In this document: positions 20,992-29,726 of the stretch, one piece after another
Numbering within the stretch: position 1 is the first letter of the stretch
Layout: each line of letters starts with the position of its first letter
NCBI RefSeq assembly: GCF_031178525.1
Contig: NZ_JAPSJA010000005.1
Span: 1-34,625, forward strand
Source: Microbacterium sp.
GTDB taxonomy: Bacteria; Actinomycetota; Actinomycetes; Actinomycetales; Microbacteriaceae
Direction of reading: 5' to 3'
Length of the DNA stretch: 34,625 nucleotides
Made by a program: the position numbers and the translations under genes
Notes under the pieces: model-generated
What the model saw: only the letters and a program-made list of their open reading frames with translations
Databases searched by the model: none
What the model was told of the DNA's origin: nothing

Positions 20992-21034
20992 CGGTGCTGA
21001 GCAGCATGCCGCTGCCGCCGTTCCAAGGAGTGAC

Positions 21035-21397
21035 ATGAGCGACACCACACTGACTGCCGAGACCACGCGCGCTCACGGAGTCTCGCTGACGGATGCAGCC
21101 GCCCAGAAGGTGAAGAGCCTTCTCGAGCAGGAGGGCCGCGACGACCTGCGCCTGCGCGTCGCCGTCCAGCCCGGCGGATGCTCCGGCCTGATCTACCAGC
21201 TCTACTTCGACGAGCGCTTCCTCGAGGGCGACCAGACCGTCGACTTCGACGGCGTCGAGGTCATCGTCGACAACATGAGCGTCCCGTATCTCGACGGCGC
21301 CTCGATCGACTTCAAGGACACCATTTCGGAGCAGGGGTTCACCATCGACAACCCCAACGCAGCGGGCAGCTGCGCGTGCGGAGACAGCTTCCACTGA
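21035..21397 (+). CDS. erpA: A-type iron-sulfur carrier / insertion protein (ErpA-like)
   Basis: A HesB/IscA/ErpA-family carrier that passes Fe-S clusters to target proteins. The 120-residue protein has the three expected Cys: one in QPGGCSGLIYQLYFD and two in the C-terminal SCACGDSF (CxC). An N-terminal extension of about 15 residues precedes LTDAAAQKVKSLLEQEG. CAAGGAG lies before the ATG. It sits directly upstream of the cytochrome oxidase genes; supply of clusters to respiratory proteins such as the Rieske protein QcrA is a reasonable inference. ErpA and other A-type carriers are hard to tell apart by sequence, so the symbol is approximate. Confidence 0.93.
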   Translation: MSDTTLTAETTRAHGVSLTDAAAQKVKSLLEQEGRDDLRLRVAVQPGGCSGLIYQLYFDERFLEGDQTVDFDGVEVIVDNMSVPYLDGASIDFKDTISEQGFTIDNPNAAGSCACGDSFH

Positions 21398-21402
21398 GAC
21401 CC

Positions 21403-21421
21403 GCCAACCTGCGTGGTTGGC
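21403..21421 (+). terminator. hairpin after the A-type carrier gene
   Basis: GCCAACC-TGCGT-GGTTGGC is a perfect seven-base stem with a five-base loop, five bases after the stop codon. No T-tract follows, so it may be a weak intrinsic terminator or may only protect the mRNA end. Confidence 0.5.
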
Positions 21422-21444
21422 ATGAATCGGGTGTGAGGTTGCCC

Positions 21445-21450
21445 TAGACT
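21445..21450 (+). promoter_or_regulatory. candidate -10 box of ctaC
   Basis: TAGACT precedes a leader of about 30 bases with the GAAAGG ribosome site. It would drive ctaC-ctaD-ctaF. No convincing -35 at normal spacing. Confidence 0.45.
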
Positions 21451-21486
21451 TGAGGCCGCCCCTGTCCGTGATCTGAAAGGTGCATC

Positions 21487-22401
21487 GTGCCGTCGAATCG
21501 CCGCCTTCGTTGGGCCGCCCTCCCTCTGGGAGTCGCGGCAGCTGTGGCCCTGGCGGGATGTACTCCCACCGAACTCCACGGCTTCCTCCCAGGCTTCGTC
21601 GAGGATGGCACTGCCACCACGAACCAGACCGAGCGCGTCGCCGGCCTGTGGGTCACCTCCTGGGTGGTCCTGCTCGCCGTCGGCCTCATCACCTGGGGCC
21701 TAATGGGGTGGGCTGCGGTCGTGTACCGCCGTCGCAAGGGGCAGACCGGTCTGCCGGTGCAGCTGCGTTACAACATGCCGCTGGAGATCCTCTACACGGT
21801 GGTCCCGCTGATCCTGGTGCTCGGCATGTTCTTCTTCACCGCGCGCGATCAGACCGCGATCGAGACACAGTGGGACGAGCCCGACGTCGAGATCACGGCC
21901 ATCGCGAAGCAGTGGGCGTGGGACTTCCAGTACAACGGCCAGGACGACGACAACGAGGACGCCGTCTGGACGATGGGCATCCAGGCGCAGCCGAACGCCC
22001 AGGGCGACATCGACAAGAGCCAGCTGCCCACCCTAGTGCTGCCGGTCGACCAGAAGGTCACCATCCACCTGCAGTCGCGCGACGTCATCCACTCGTTCTG
22101 GATCATCGACTTCCTCTACAAGAAGGACATGTACATCGGGAAGGACAACACCTGGTCCTTCACCCCGACCCGTGTCGGCGAGTACGACGGCAAGTGCGCC
22201 GAGCTGTGCGGTGAGTACCACTCGATGATGCTGTTCAACGTGAAGGTCGTCGAGCAGGACGAGTACGAAGCCTACCTCGAGTCGCTGCGCGAGCAGGGCA
22301 ACACCGGCGACATCAACGACGCCTACGACCGACTCGCGAACTTCCCCGGTACCGGAAGCAGCTCCGACGGTTCGGACAACTTCGAGGGAGATGAGGAGTA
22401 A
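21487..22401 (+). CDS. ctaC: CtaC, cytochrome c oxidase subunit II
   Basis: Subunit II of aa3 oxidase carries the CuA centre that takes electrons from the diheme QcrC. The 304-residue protein begins with a lipoprotein signal peptide (lipobox ALAGC, lipidated Cys 25), has two transmembrane helices (about 50-73 and 98-118), and an extracytoplasmic cupredoxin domain with KQWAWDFQY and the CuA ligands in GKCAELCGEYHSMM (Cys 237, Cys 241, His 245, Met 248). The C-terminal tail is acidic and Ser/Gly-rich. GTG start after GAAAGG; ctaD follows after three bases. Confidence 0.97.
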   Translation: MPSNRRLRWAALPLGVAAAVALAGCTPTELHGFLPGFVEDGTATTNQTERVAGLWVTSWVVLLAVGLITWGLMGWAAVVYRRRKGQTGLPVQLRYNMPLEILYTVVPLILVLGMFFFTARDQTAIETQWDEPDVEITAIAKQWAWDFQYNGQDDDNEDAVWTMGIQAQPNAQGDIDKSQLPTLVLPVDQKVTIHLQSRDVIHSFWIIDFLYKKDMYIGKDNTWSFTPTRVGEYDGKCAELCGEYHSMMLFNVKVVEQDEYEAYLESLREQGNTGDINDAYDRLANFPGTGSSSDGSDNFEGDEE

Positions 22402-22404
22402 CCC

Positions 22405-24150
22405 ATGTCCACCACAGAGGCACCCCGCACCGACGAGGCTCCGCGCTCCCGTCCCACCACCCTTCCGCCGCGTCAGGCGGCTCTGCTCACGTCCTCGCGC
22501 GTCGAGCAGAAGGGCAACATCGTCGTGAAGTGGATCACCTCCACCGACCACAAGACGATCGGGTACATGTACCTCATCGCCTCGGTGCTGTTCTTCCTCC
22601 TCGGCGGTGTGATGGCGCTGGTCATCCGCGCAGAGCTGTTCGCCCCCGGCATGCAGATCGTGCCGACCAAGGAGCAGTACAACCAGCTGTTCACGATGCA
22701 CGGCACGATCATGCTGCTGATGTTCGCGACGCCGCTGTTCGCCGGGTTCGCCAACGCCGTGCTGCCGCTGCAGATCGGCGCCCCCGATGTCGCGTTCCCT
22801 CGTCTGAACGCGTTCGCCTTCTGGCTGTTCCTGTTCGGCTCGACGATCGCGGTGGCCGGCTTCCTGACCCCGCAGGGTGCGGCCTCGTTCGGATGGTTCG
22901 CCTACCAGCCGCTCGCCAACGCGACCTTCTCGCCCGGCGCCGGCGGCAACCTGTGGATGCTGGGTCTCGGCCTGTCCGGTTTCGGCACCATCCTCGGTGC
23001 GGTGAACTTCATCACCACGATCATCACGATGCGCGCCCCCGGCATGACGATGTGGCGGATGCCGATCTTCTCGTGGAACACGCTGATCACCAGCCTGCTC
23101 ATCCTGATGGCGTTCCCGGTGCTGGCCGCCGCGATCTTCGCGGCCGGTGCCGACCGAGTCCTGGGTGCGCACGTCTACGACGCGGCCAACGGCGGCGTGC
23201 TGCTGTGGCAGCACCTGTTCTGGTTCTTCGGCCACCCCGAGGTGTACATCATCGCGCTGCCCTTCTTCGGCATCGTCTCCGAGGTGTTCCCGGTGTTCAG
23301 CCGCAAGCCGATCTTCGGGTACAAGACGCTGGTGTACGCGACCATCGCGATCGCCGCCCTCTCCGTGGCCGTGTGGGCGCACCACATGTACGTCACCGGT
23401 TCCGTGCTGCTGCCGTTCTTCGCCCTGATGACGATGCTCATCGCGGTGCCCACGGGTGTGAAGATCTTCAACTGGATCGGCACCATGTGGCGCGGCTCGG
23501 TGACCTTCGAGACGCCCATGGTGTTCGCGCTCGGGTTCCTGGTGTCGTTCGTGTTCGGTGGTCTCACCGGCGTCATCCTCGCCTCGCCGCCGCTGGACTT
23601 CCACCTCAGCGACTCGTACTTCGTCGTCGCACACTTCCACTACGTGGTGTTCGGAACGGTCGTGTTCGCGATGTTCTCGGGCTTCTACTTCTGGTGGCCG
23701 AAGTGGACCGGTCGCATGCTGAACGAGCGCCTCGGCTACGTGCACTTCTGGATGCTGTTCATCGGCTTCCACATGACGTTCCTCATCCAGCACTGGCTGG
23801 GCGTCGACGGCATGGTGCGTCGCTACGCCGACTACTCGGCCGCGGACGGCTGGGCGTGGCAGAACCAGGTGTCGACGATCGGTGCCGTCATCCTCGGCGC
23901 GTCGATGCTGCCGTTCTTCCTGAACGTGTGGATCACCGCGCGCAAGGCGCCCAAGGTCACCGTGAACGACCCGTGGGGCTACGGCGCGTCGCTCGAGTGG
24001 GCGACCTCCTGCCCGCCCCCGCGCCACAACTTCACCTCGATCCCGCGCATCCGCAGCGAGCGGCCGGCGTTCGACCTGAACCACCCCGAGGCCGCGGAGC
24101 ACCCCGTGCCCGCGCCGGTCGGTGGTTACGCAGACGGAGAGGGCAAGTAA
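22405..24150 (+). CDS. ctaD: CtaD, cytochrome c oxidase subunit I
   Basis: Subunit I of aa3 oxidase holds heme a and the heme a3-CuB site where oxygen is reduced to water while protons are pumped. The 581-residue, twelve-helix protein shows the heme a His in MHGTIMLLM, the CuB/Tyr segment [14 protein letters not shown], the CuB His pair in WAHHMYVTG, and the heme a/a3 His pair in [10 protein letters not shown]. The N-terminus (about 50 residues) is hydrophilic. AGGAG before the ATG; it lies three bases from both ctaC and ctaF, forming a compact operon. Confidence 0.98.
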   Translation: MSTTEAPRTDEAPRSRPTTLPPRQAALLTSSRVEQKGNIVVKWITSTDHKTIGYMYLIASVLFFLLGGVMALVIRAELFAPGMQIVPTKEQYNQLFTMHGTIMLLMFATPLFAGFANAVLPLQIGAPDVAFPRLNAFAFWLFLFGSTIAVAGFLTPQGAASFGWFAYQPLANATFSPGAGGNLWMLGLGLSGFGTILGAVNFITTIITMRAPGMTMWRMPIFSWNTLITSLLILMAFPVLAAAIFAAGADRVLGAHVYDAANGGVLLWQHLFWFFGHPEVYIIALPFFGIVSEVFPVFSRKPIFGYKTLVYATIAIAALSVAVWAHHMYVTGSVLLPFFALMTMLIAVPTGVKIFNWIGTMWRGSVTFETPMVFALGFLVSFVFGGLTGVILASPPLDFHLSDSYFVVAHFHYVVFGTVVFAMFSGFYFWWPKWTGRMLNERLGYVHFWMLFIGFHMTFLIQHWLGVDGMVRRYADYSAADGWAWQNQVSTIGAVILGASMLPFFLNVWITARKAPKVTVNDPWGYGASLEWATSCPPPRHNFTSIPRIRSERPAFDLNHPEAAEHPVPAPVGGYADGEGK

Positions 24151-24153
24151 GTC

Positions 24154-24588
24154 ATGCGCGACAACGTCATCCTGTGGTGGATCGTCTGTGCGTTCTGCAC
24201 GATCGTCGCGATCGGGTACACGGTGTGGAGCATCACCGAGTACTCCGAGCGCCCGGTGACCGTGGCCATCGAGTGGGTCGGCTCCATCGCGCTGCTGTTC
24301 GGCGCGGCGATGAGCGCGATGATCGCGTTCTATCTGAGCAAGACCCACAAGGCGCAGGGCGGCGAGCTGCCCGAGGACGTGCTCACGGCGGACATCGACG
24401 ACGGTGACCCCGAGCTGGGCGAGTTCAGCCCGTGGTCCTGGTGGCCCATCGTGCTGGCCGCCTCCGCCGCGATCTTCCTCATCGGCCTGGCCGTCGGGCA
24501 CTTCCTGCTGCCGATCGGCCTGGCGATCTTCGCCGTGGCGATCGTCGGTTGGGTGTACGAGTACTACCGCGGCCACTTCGCTCGCTGA
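24154..24588 (+). CDS. ctaF: CtaF, cytochrome c oxidase subunit IV
   Basis: The small actinobacterial subunit IV of aa3 oxidase, 144 residues, with four hydrophobic segments in two pairs (about 7-27, 41-62, 94-112, 115-134) joined by an acidic loop with LPEDVLTADIDDGDPELGEF. Its function in the supercomplex is structural. It follows ctaD by three bases and is the last gene of the unit; a large hairpin begins eight bases after its stop. Confidence 0.95.
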   Translation: MRDNVILWWIVCAFCTIVAIGYTVWSITEYSERPVTVAIEWVGSIALLFGAAMSAMIAFYLSKTHKAQGGELPEDVLTADIDDGDPELGEFSPWSWWPIVLAASAAIFLIGLAVGHFLLPIGLAIFAVAIVGWVYEYYRGHFAR

Positions 24589-24595
24589 GACATCC

Positions 24596-24706
24596 ACGAA
24601 GGCCCCTCAGGACGTGGGCGGATTCAAGGGGTGGTCGCAACACCGAGTTTCGGGAGGTTGCGACCACCATTTGAAATCCGCCCGGCCTGTCCTGAGGGGC
24701 CTTCGT
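24596..24706. terminator. nested long hairpin, bidirectional terminator with probable insertion
   Basis: The outer arms at 24597-24613 and 24689-24705 are a perfect 17-base inverted repeat (18 with the flanking A-T pair), of the GC-rich kind typical of terminators. Inside are a second pair of arms (24616-24627 and 24670-24683, GGGCGGAT-TCAA with one base bulged) and a third (24630-24641 and 24657-24668, a perfect 12 bases GGTGGTCGCAAC). The loop is 24642-24656. It lies between ctaF and the convergent rhodanese gene, where a terminator for both strands is expected. Removing 24616-24683 leaves a simple 17-base stem with loop GTGGCCT, so the inner part looks inserted. Confidence 0.75.
24616..24683. 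mobile_element. possible 68-bp MITE or insertion-sequence remnant
   Basis: A 68-base segment with inverted ends (GGGCGGATTCAA and TTTGAAATCCGCCC) and an inner perfect inverted repeat, sitting in the loop of a terminator stem. It encodes nothing. The ends recall actinobacterial IS30-type sequences, from memory only, and such elements favour palindromic targets. No clear target duplication is seen, so this is a tentative call. Confidence 0.4.
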
Positions 24707-24749
24707 CATACTTTCATGTCCGCGCCCGGCGAATGACGACAGGACCGGC

Positions 24750-25169
24750 TCAGGCGCGCATGCGCACGCGGGGAACGCCTGTGAGCGGGTCGATGGGGCG
24801 GCGATGCACCCCGTCGGCGTCCTCGACCGGATAGCCCTCCCGCCCCCAGTACTCGAAGCCGCCGATCATCTCGCGCACCGCGTACCCGAGCGCGGCGAAC
24901 TCGAGCGCGCCCTTGGCGCCGGCGTTGCAACCCGGGCTCCAGCAGTAGACGATGACCTCGGCCGTCTGCGGGATCTCTTGTGGTGCACGCGTGGCGATCT
25001 CGCTGTAGTGCATGTGGATCGCCCCGGGGACGCGTCCCTGGGTCCAGGCCTCGTCGGAGCGCACGTCGACGACGACGAGAGGAGTCCCGGCCTTGCGTGC
25101 GGCGTGCACATCACTGGCATCCGTCTCGTAGGCGAGCTTGGCGGCGAAGTAGTCGTGGCGGTCGATCAT
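24750..25169 (-). CDS. rhodanese-like domain protein
   Basis: A single-domain rhodanese of 139 residues. The domain shows VVVDVRSDEAWTQGRVPGAI, HMHYSEI and the active-site loop VYCWSPGCNAGAKGA, where the first Cys is the likely persulfide-forming residue, followed by EFAALGYAVREMIGGFEYW. This CWSPGCN form is seen in stand-alone rhodaneses; sulfur transfer or sulfur detoxification is likely but the partner is unknown. The ATG at 25169 follows a TACCCT -10 box by six bases. It is transcribed toward ctaF and lies between two large hairpins, so it forms its own unit. Confidence 0.92.
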   Translation of the reverse strand: MIDRHDYFAAKLAYETDASDVHAARKAGTPLVVVDVRSDEAWTQGRVPGAIHMHYSEIATRAPQEIPQTAEVIVYCWSPGCNAGAKGALEFAALGYAVREMIGGFEYWGREGYPVEDADGVHRRPIDPLTGVPRVRMRA

Positions 25170-25175
25170 GAACCC

Positions 25176-25181
25176 AGGGTA
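25176..25181 (-). promoter_or_regulatory. candidate -10 box of the rhodanese gene
   Basis: TACCCT on the minus strand, six bases before the ATG, pointing to a leaderless transcript. Confidence 0.45.
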
Positions 25182-25243
25182 CGCCGTGCCGGTCACGGGT
25201 CGCGGCCGTATGGCATCCGCTCGGGGGAGTGCGGGGTATGCCA

Positions 25244-25289
25244 GAGGCCCCGCCGGTGCTGAGACGAGCTCAGCGGCCGACGGGGCCTC
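25244..25289 (-). terminator. hairpin after qcrB
   Basis: The arms 25244-25263 and 25269-25289 pair over 18 bases (GAGGCCCCG, CGG and GCTGAG blocks, with one mismatch and a small bulge), with loop ACGAG. It lies 21 bases after the qcrB stop and should end the ctaE-qcrCAB transcript. No U-tract follows on the minus strand. Confidence 0.65.
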
Positions 25290-25309
25290 CGGTGGGGGAG
25301 CGGCGGGTG

Positions 25310-27133
25310 TTACTCGCCGTCCTCCGACTTCTTCTTGCGCGGCCGCTTGACGGGCTCCTTCGCGATCACCGAGGTCGGCACGTTGCCCGTCTCGGGCACA
25401 TGCGGATCCACGGGAGCGATGTCGTCTTCGGCGACCCCGGCGCGCTCGTGCGCTCCGGCGATCTCCTCGGCCTCGATCTCTGCCATGCTCGCGAGAGCGT
25501 GGTGCTGGTGCGCGTCCGCGGCGAGCAGCTCCGCCTGGGTGAGCGGCTGCAGGCGGTCCTCGAAGAACCAGCGCGAGATCGAGGAGCGCAGGTTCTCGTG
25601 CCACGGGATGCGGCCCTTCGCGTTCGGGCGCACGACCAGAGGCTCGTACGTCTCGAAGTCGATCAGCTTCCAGCGGTCGTAGATGTCGACCGGCTGGTGC
25701 ACCTCGATGAACTCGCCGCCGGGGAGGCGCACGATGCGGCCCGACTCGTAACCGTGCAGGACGATCTCGCGGTCCTTCTTCTGCAGCGCGATGCAGATGC
25801 GCTTGGCGATGAAGTAGCCGAGGATCGGGCCGACGATGAGCAGGATCTGCAGGGCGCGGATCACACCCTCCATCGTCAGCATGAAGTGCGTCGCGATGAG
25901 GTCGGACGAAGCCGATGCCCACAGCACCGCGTAGAAGATCACGCCGGCGACGCCGATTCCGGTGCGGGTCGGGGCGTTGCGCGGACGGACCGCGATGTGG
26001 TGCTCGCGCTTGTCACCGGTGATCCACGCCTCGATGAACGGGTACAGCGCGACCAGCACGATGAACAGACCCAGAACCACGAGCGGGATCAGGATGCCGA
26101 ACGACCAGGTGCGGTCGAGGAACACGATGTCCAGGTTCGACGGCGCCAGTCGCAGCGCACCGTCGGCGAAGCCGATGTACCAGTCGGGCTGGGTACCCGC
26201 GGACACAGGGGACGGGTCGTACGGACCGTAGTTCCAGATCGGGTTGATCTGGAAGAGCGAGGCGATCAGCACGATCGTGCCGAACACGATGAACAGGAAC
26301 CCGCCCATCTTGGACATGTACACCGGCATCATCGGGTAGCCCACGACGTTGTCGTTGGTGCGGCCAGGCCCGGCGAACTGGGTGTGCTTGTTGATCACCA
26401 TCAGCATCAGGTGCAGCACGATGAGCGCGAGCACCAGCAGCGGCAGCAACAGGATGTGCAGGGTGTACAGGCGTCCGACGATGTCGGTACCGGGGAACTC
26501 GCCGCCGAACAGCAGGTACGAGGTCCAGGTGCCGATCAGCGGGATGCCCTTGATCATGCCGTCGATGATGCGGAGGCCGTTGCCCGAGAGCAGGTCGTCG
26601 GGGAGCGAGTAGCCGGTGAAGCCCTCAGCCATGGCCAGGACGAACAGCACGAATCCGATCACCCAGTTCAGCTCGCGCGGCTTGCGGAACGCGCCGGTGA
26701 AGAACACACGGAGCATGTGCACGCCGATGCCCGCGACGAAGGTCAGCGCCGCCCAGTGGTGGATCTGTCGGACCAGCAGACCGCCGCGCAGGTCGAACGA
26801 GATGTGCAGCGTCGACTCGAGGGCCGCGGACATCTCGATGCCGCGCATCGGCTCGTACGCACCGGTGTAGTGCGTGGGGACCATCGAGGCCTGGAAGAAG
26901 AACGTCAGGAACGTGCCCGACAGGAACACGACCACGAAGCTCCACAGCGCGATCTCACCCAGCATGAACGACCAGTGGTCGGGGAAGATCTTCCGGCCCA
27001 GCTCCTTGACGAAGCCGGAGAGGCTGGTGCGCTCATCGATGTAGTTCGCGGTCGCGCCGATGAACCGGCCACCGAGAGGCGCCTGCCTGGTGTCGGCGTT
27101 CGTGGTGTCCTGGTGAAGAGTTGCGGTGCTCAA
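25310..27133 (-). CDS. qcrB: QcrB, cytochrome bc1 complex cytochrome b
   Basis: Cytochrome b of the bc1 complex holds two b hemes and the quinol oxidation and reduction sites. The 607-residue length, with a long charged C-terminal extension (from about residue 430), is actinobacterial. Heme-binding His pairs lie in RQIHHWAALTFVAGIGVHML and in YTLHILLLPLLVLALIVLHL; the quinol-site PDWY motif is also present (QPDWYIGFADG). Start is a TTG whose bases overlap the qcrA stop (TTGA), with GGGAG just upstream inside qcrA, so translation is coupled. The tail ends in a Lys/Arg-rich run (VKRPRKKKSEDGE). Confidence 0.97.
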   Translation of the reverse strand: MSTATLHQDTTNADTRQAPLGGRFIGATANYIDERTSLSGFVKELGRKIFPDHWSFMLGEIALWSFVVVFLSGTFLTFFFQASMVPTHYTGAYEPMRGIEMSAALESTLHISFDLRGGLLVRQIHHWAALTFVAGIGVHMLRVFFTGAFRKPRELNWVIGFVLFVLAMAEGFTGYSLPDDLLSGNGLRIIDGMIKGIPLIGTWTSYLLFGGEFPGTDIVGRLYTLHILLLPLLVLALIVLHLMLMVINKHTQFAGPGRTNDNVVGYPMMPVYMSKMGGFLFIVFGTIVLIASLFQINPIWNYGPYDPSPVSAGTQPDWYIGFADGALRLAPSNLDIVFLDRTWSFGILIPLVVLGLFIVLVALYPFIEAWITGDKREHHIAVRPRNAPTRTGIGVAGVIFYAVLWASASSDLIATHFMLTMEGVIRALQILLIVGPILGYFIAKRICIALQKKDREIVLHGYESGRIVRLPGGEFIEVHQPVDIYDRWKLIDFETYEPLVVRPNAKGRIPWHENLRSSISRWFFEDRLQPLTQAELLAADAHQHHALASMAEIEAEEIAGAHERAGVAEDDIAPVDPHVPETGNVPTSVIAKEPVKRPRKKKSEDGE

Positions 27134-28206
27134 TGACGCTCCCAGAAGCTCGGGCCGACGGGTTCCTTGAAGTCGCTCTGCGCGATGAGGTAGCCCTCAT
27201 CGTCGACGGCGATGGGCAGCTGCGGCAGCGGGCGGGCGGCCGGGCCGAAGATGACCTTGGCGTGCTCGGTCACGTCGAACTGCGACTGGTGGCACGGGCA
27301 GAGCAGGTGGTGCGTCTGCTGCTCGTACAGCGCGACCGGGCAGCCGACGTGCGTGCAGACCTTGGAGTAGGCGACGATGCCGTCGTACGACCAGTCCTTG
27401 CGGTCCTCGTCCTCGATCAGATCCTCGGGACGCAGGCGCATGAGCAGGACGATGGCCTTCGCCTTCTCCTCGAGAAGACCGCCCTCGTGGCCGAGGTCGT
27501 TCAGACCGTCGGGGATGACGTGCACCGCCGAGCCGAGGGTCACATCCGCCGCGCGGATCGGCGTGCCGTCGGGGTCGCGGACCAGACGGGTGCCCTTGTC
27601 CCACATGGTGTGCTTGAGAAGCGCCACGGGGTCGCCGGCGGTGGGGTGCTCGGCGGTGGCGTGCGGGGCGAGGCCGCGGAACAGCGTCACGCCGGGCACG
27701 ATGGATGCCACCACGGCGGCGATCAGCGAGTTGCGGATCATGGTACGGCGACCGAAGCCGGATTCCTCGTTGGCGTCCGCGAATGCCTTCACGGCGGCCT
27801 CACGCGTGCTGTCGCGCCCGCGGGTCGGGTGGCGGTGCTCGATGTGCTCGCGGTCGGACATGAGCGCCTTGGACCAGTGGATGGCACCGAGGCCGAGCGC
27901 GAGGAGGGCGAAGCCGATGCCGAGGCCGACGAACAGGTTGTTGTTGCGCACGTCGATGAGAGCGCCGCTCTCGATCGGGAACAGCATGTAGGCGGCGACG
28001 GCCCAGATGCTGGCGGCGAGCGACAGGTAGAACAGCGTGTAGACCGTGCGGGCGGCGGTCTTCTCGGCCCGCGGGTCCTTGTCGGTCATCCGCTCACGAT
28101 GCGGCGGCAGTCCCGGGTTCTGTGCGGGATCGCTGACTGCGACGCCCAGCCCCGGCGAGGGCTGGTAGGCCCTGTCAAGAGCCTGCGTGTCGACGTCGTG
28201 TGCCAT
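27130..28206 (-). CDS. qcrA: QcrA, Rieske iron-sulfur protein
   Basis: QcrA carries the 2Fe-2S cluster that passes an electron from quinol to QcrC. The 358-residue actinobacterial form has three transmembrane helices (about 54-75, 88-107 and 157-176), with a twin-arginine (GRRTMIRNSL) before the third, as known for Tat-dependent insertion in actinobacteria. The C-terminal Rieske domain has both cluster motifs, CTHVGCPV and CPCHQSQFD. GAGGAG lies before the ATG. It overlaps qcrB by four bases and follows qcrC after 36 bases. The two transmembrane helices before the Rieske domain form the extra actinobacterial part. Confidence 0.97.
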   Translation of the reverse strand: MAHDVDTQALDRAYQPSPGLGVAVSDPAQNPGLPPHRERMTDKDPRAEKTAARTVYTLFYLSLAASIWAVAAYMLFPIESGALIDVRNNNLFVGLGIGFALLALGLGAIHWSKALMSDREHIEHRHPTRGRDSTREAAVKAFADANEESGFGRRTMIRNSLIAAVVASIVPGVTLFRGLAPHATAEHPTAGDPVALLKHTMWDKGTRLVRDPDGTPIRAADVTLGSAVHVIPDGLNDLGHEGGLLEEKAKAIVLLMRLRPEDLIEDEDRKDWSYDGIVAYSKVCTHVGCPVALYEQQTHHLLCPCHQSQFDVTEHAKVIFGPAARPLPQLPIAVDDEGYLIAQSDFKEPVGPSFWERH

Positions 28207-28242
28207 GGTGCTCCTCGTACGTAAGTCTTCGATGTATGTGCG

Positions 28243-29046
28243 TCAGTTGGACTTCGCCGTGATCCACACGGTGAGGGCGACCAGGGCGCCGATACCGAAG
28301 ATCCAGATGAAGAGGCCCTCCGAGACGGGACCCAGCGAACCGAGTGTGAACCCGCCGACCTGGACGGCCTCCTGCTGGTACAGCAGGGCCGAGATGATGT
28401 CGCGCTTGTCCTCGGTGCTCAGGTTCATGTCACCGAACACCGGCATGTTCTGCGGACCGGTGACCATCGCCGCGTAGATGTGCAGCGCGCTGGTCGATGT
28501 CAGCGCGGGGGCGTACTTGCCCTCGGTGAGCGCACCACCGGCGGCGGCGACGTTGTGGCACATGGCGCAGTTGATGCGGAACAGCTCCGCACCGTGCGAC
28601 ACGTCGCCCTTCCCGTCGAGAACCTCGTCGTCGGGGTAGGTCGGTCCGGGGGCGACGGACTGCACGTAGGCGGCCATCGCGCGGATCTGCGCGTCGGTGA
28701 ACTGCGGCGGCTTCTGCGGAGCCTGCGGTCCCTGCATCTGCAGCGGCATCCGACCCGTCGCGAGCTGGAACTCGACGGACAGCTCACCCACGCCGATGAG
28801 GCTGGGGCCGTTGTCGGTGCCCTCCAGGTTCATGCCGTGACAGGTGGCGCAGTTCGCCGTGAACAGCTTCTCGCCGTCCTCGACGGTCAGCTCGGAGGAT
28901 GCGGCGGTCTGCACATCCGACGACGCCATCGCAGCAGACGCACCGGCGTACGCGCCACCGGTGATCAGCAGGCCGGCCCCGATCAGGGCGGCGGCGGCGA
29001 GGGGACTGCGACGGCCGCGGGAGCGGCGCTTCTTCTCTCGTGCCAT
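28243..29046 (-). CDS. qcrC: QcrC, diheme cytochrome c of the bc1 complex
   Basis: Actinobacterial QcrC has two c-type hemes and replaces both cytochrome c1 and soluble cytochrome c, passing electrons straight to the CuA of CtaC. The 267-residue protein has an N-terminal signal-anchor helix (about 15-40), two CxxCH heme sites (CATCH and CAMCH), each followed by a likely Met ligand (the GRMPLQM and NMPVFGDM regions), and a C-terminal transmembrane helix (about 242-263). The ATG at 29046 is 20 bases after the ctaE stop; the frame remains open upstream but overlaps ctaE. It makes one unit with ctaE, qcrA and qcrB. Confidence 0.97.
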   Translation of the reverse strand: MAREKKRRSRGRRSPLAAAALIGAGLLITGGAYAGASAAMASSDVQTAASSELTVEDGEKLFTANCATCHGMNLEGTDNGPSLIGVGELSVEFQLATGRMPLQMQGPQAPQKPPQFTDAQIRAMAAYVQSVAPGPTYPDDEVLDGKGDVSHGAELFRINCAMCHNVAAAGGALTEGKYAPALTSTSALHIYAAMVTGPQNMPVFGDMNLSTEDKRDIISALLYQQEAVQVGGFTLGSLGPVSEGLFIWIFGIGALVALTVWITAKSN

Positions 29047-29066
29047 TTCGTGAAATCGCTCCGCTC

Positions 29067-29720
29067 TTATTTCAGGAAGTAGATGACGGCGAACAGCACA
29101 AGCCAGACCACGTCGACGAAGTGCCAGTAGTAGGACACGACGATCGAGGACGTCGCCTCCTTGTGCGTGAAGTTCTTGACCGCGAACGCGCGCCCGATGA
29201 CCAGCAGGAACGCGATGAGGCCGCCGGTGACGTGCAGGGCGTGGAAGCCGGTGGTGAGGTAGAACGCGGAGGCGTACGAGTCGGCCTGGATCGGCATCCC
29301 CTCCATGACGAGCTGGGCGTACTCCCAGACCTGGCCGCAGACGAAGATCGCGCCCAGCACGAAGGTGAGCCAGAACCACTCGACCATGCCCCAGCCGAAC
29401 AGGCGGCGGCGGCCCATGGCGTTCACCTGGCCGCGCGCGATGCGGTACGGCTGCAGGTCCTCCGCGGCGAACACGCCCATCTGACAGGTGAACGAGGACG
29501 CGACGAGGATGGCGGTGTTCACCGCCGCGAAGGTCACGTTCAGGAGGCCGGTGCGCTCACCCCACAGTTCGGGGGATGTGCTGCGGAGGGTGAAGTAGAT
29601 CGCGAAGAGTCCCGCGAAGAACATCACCTCGCTGCCGAGCCACACGATGGTGCCGACAGCTACCGGGTTGGGCCGCTTGATCGTTCGGGCAGCCGGGGCA
29701 TACGTCGCTGAGGTGGTCAC
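29067..29720 (-). CDS. ctaE: CtaE, cytochrome c oxidase subunit III
   Basis: Subunit III of aa3 oxidase, a multi-helix protein without metal centres that stabilises subunit I. The 217-residue product has five strong hydrophobic segments and the motifs [33 protein letters not shown] and [21 protein letters not shown] chose the GTG at 29720 because a -10-like CATAAT lies six bases before it; a further in-frame start at 29765 would add 15 non-conserved residues. It heads the ctaE-qcrC-qcrA-qcrB unit, an order common in actinobacteria, and diverges from trpD. Confidence 0.95.
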   Translation of the reverse strand: MTTSATYAPAARTIKRPNPVAVGTIVWLGSEVMFFAGLFAIYFTLRSTSPELWGERTGLLNVTFAAVNTAILVASSFTCQMGVFAAEDLQPYRIARGQVNAMGRRRLFGWGMVEWFWLTFVLGAIFVCGQVWEYAQLVMEGMPIQADSYASAFYLTTGFHALHVTGGLIAFLLVIGRAFAVKNFTHKEATSSIVVSYYWHFVDVVWLVLFAVIYFLK

Positions 29721-29726
29721 CCGTCC

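Noticed and set aside
22033-24597. A long minus-strand open frame opposite ctaC, ctaD and ctaF
   Set aside because: The predicted product is extremely rich in His, Arg, Glu and Asp with no hydrophobic core, as expected for the antisense of membrane protein genes.
25229-28224. Long plus-strand open frames opposite qcrB and qcrA
   Set aside because: Antisense shadows with the same charged, low-complexity composition. qcrB and qcrA carry all the heme and cluster motifs.
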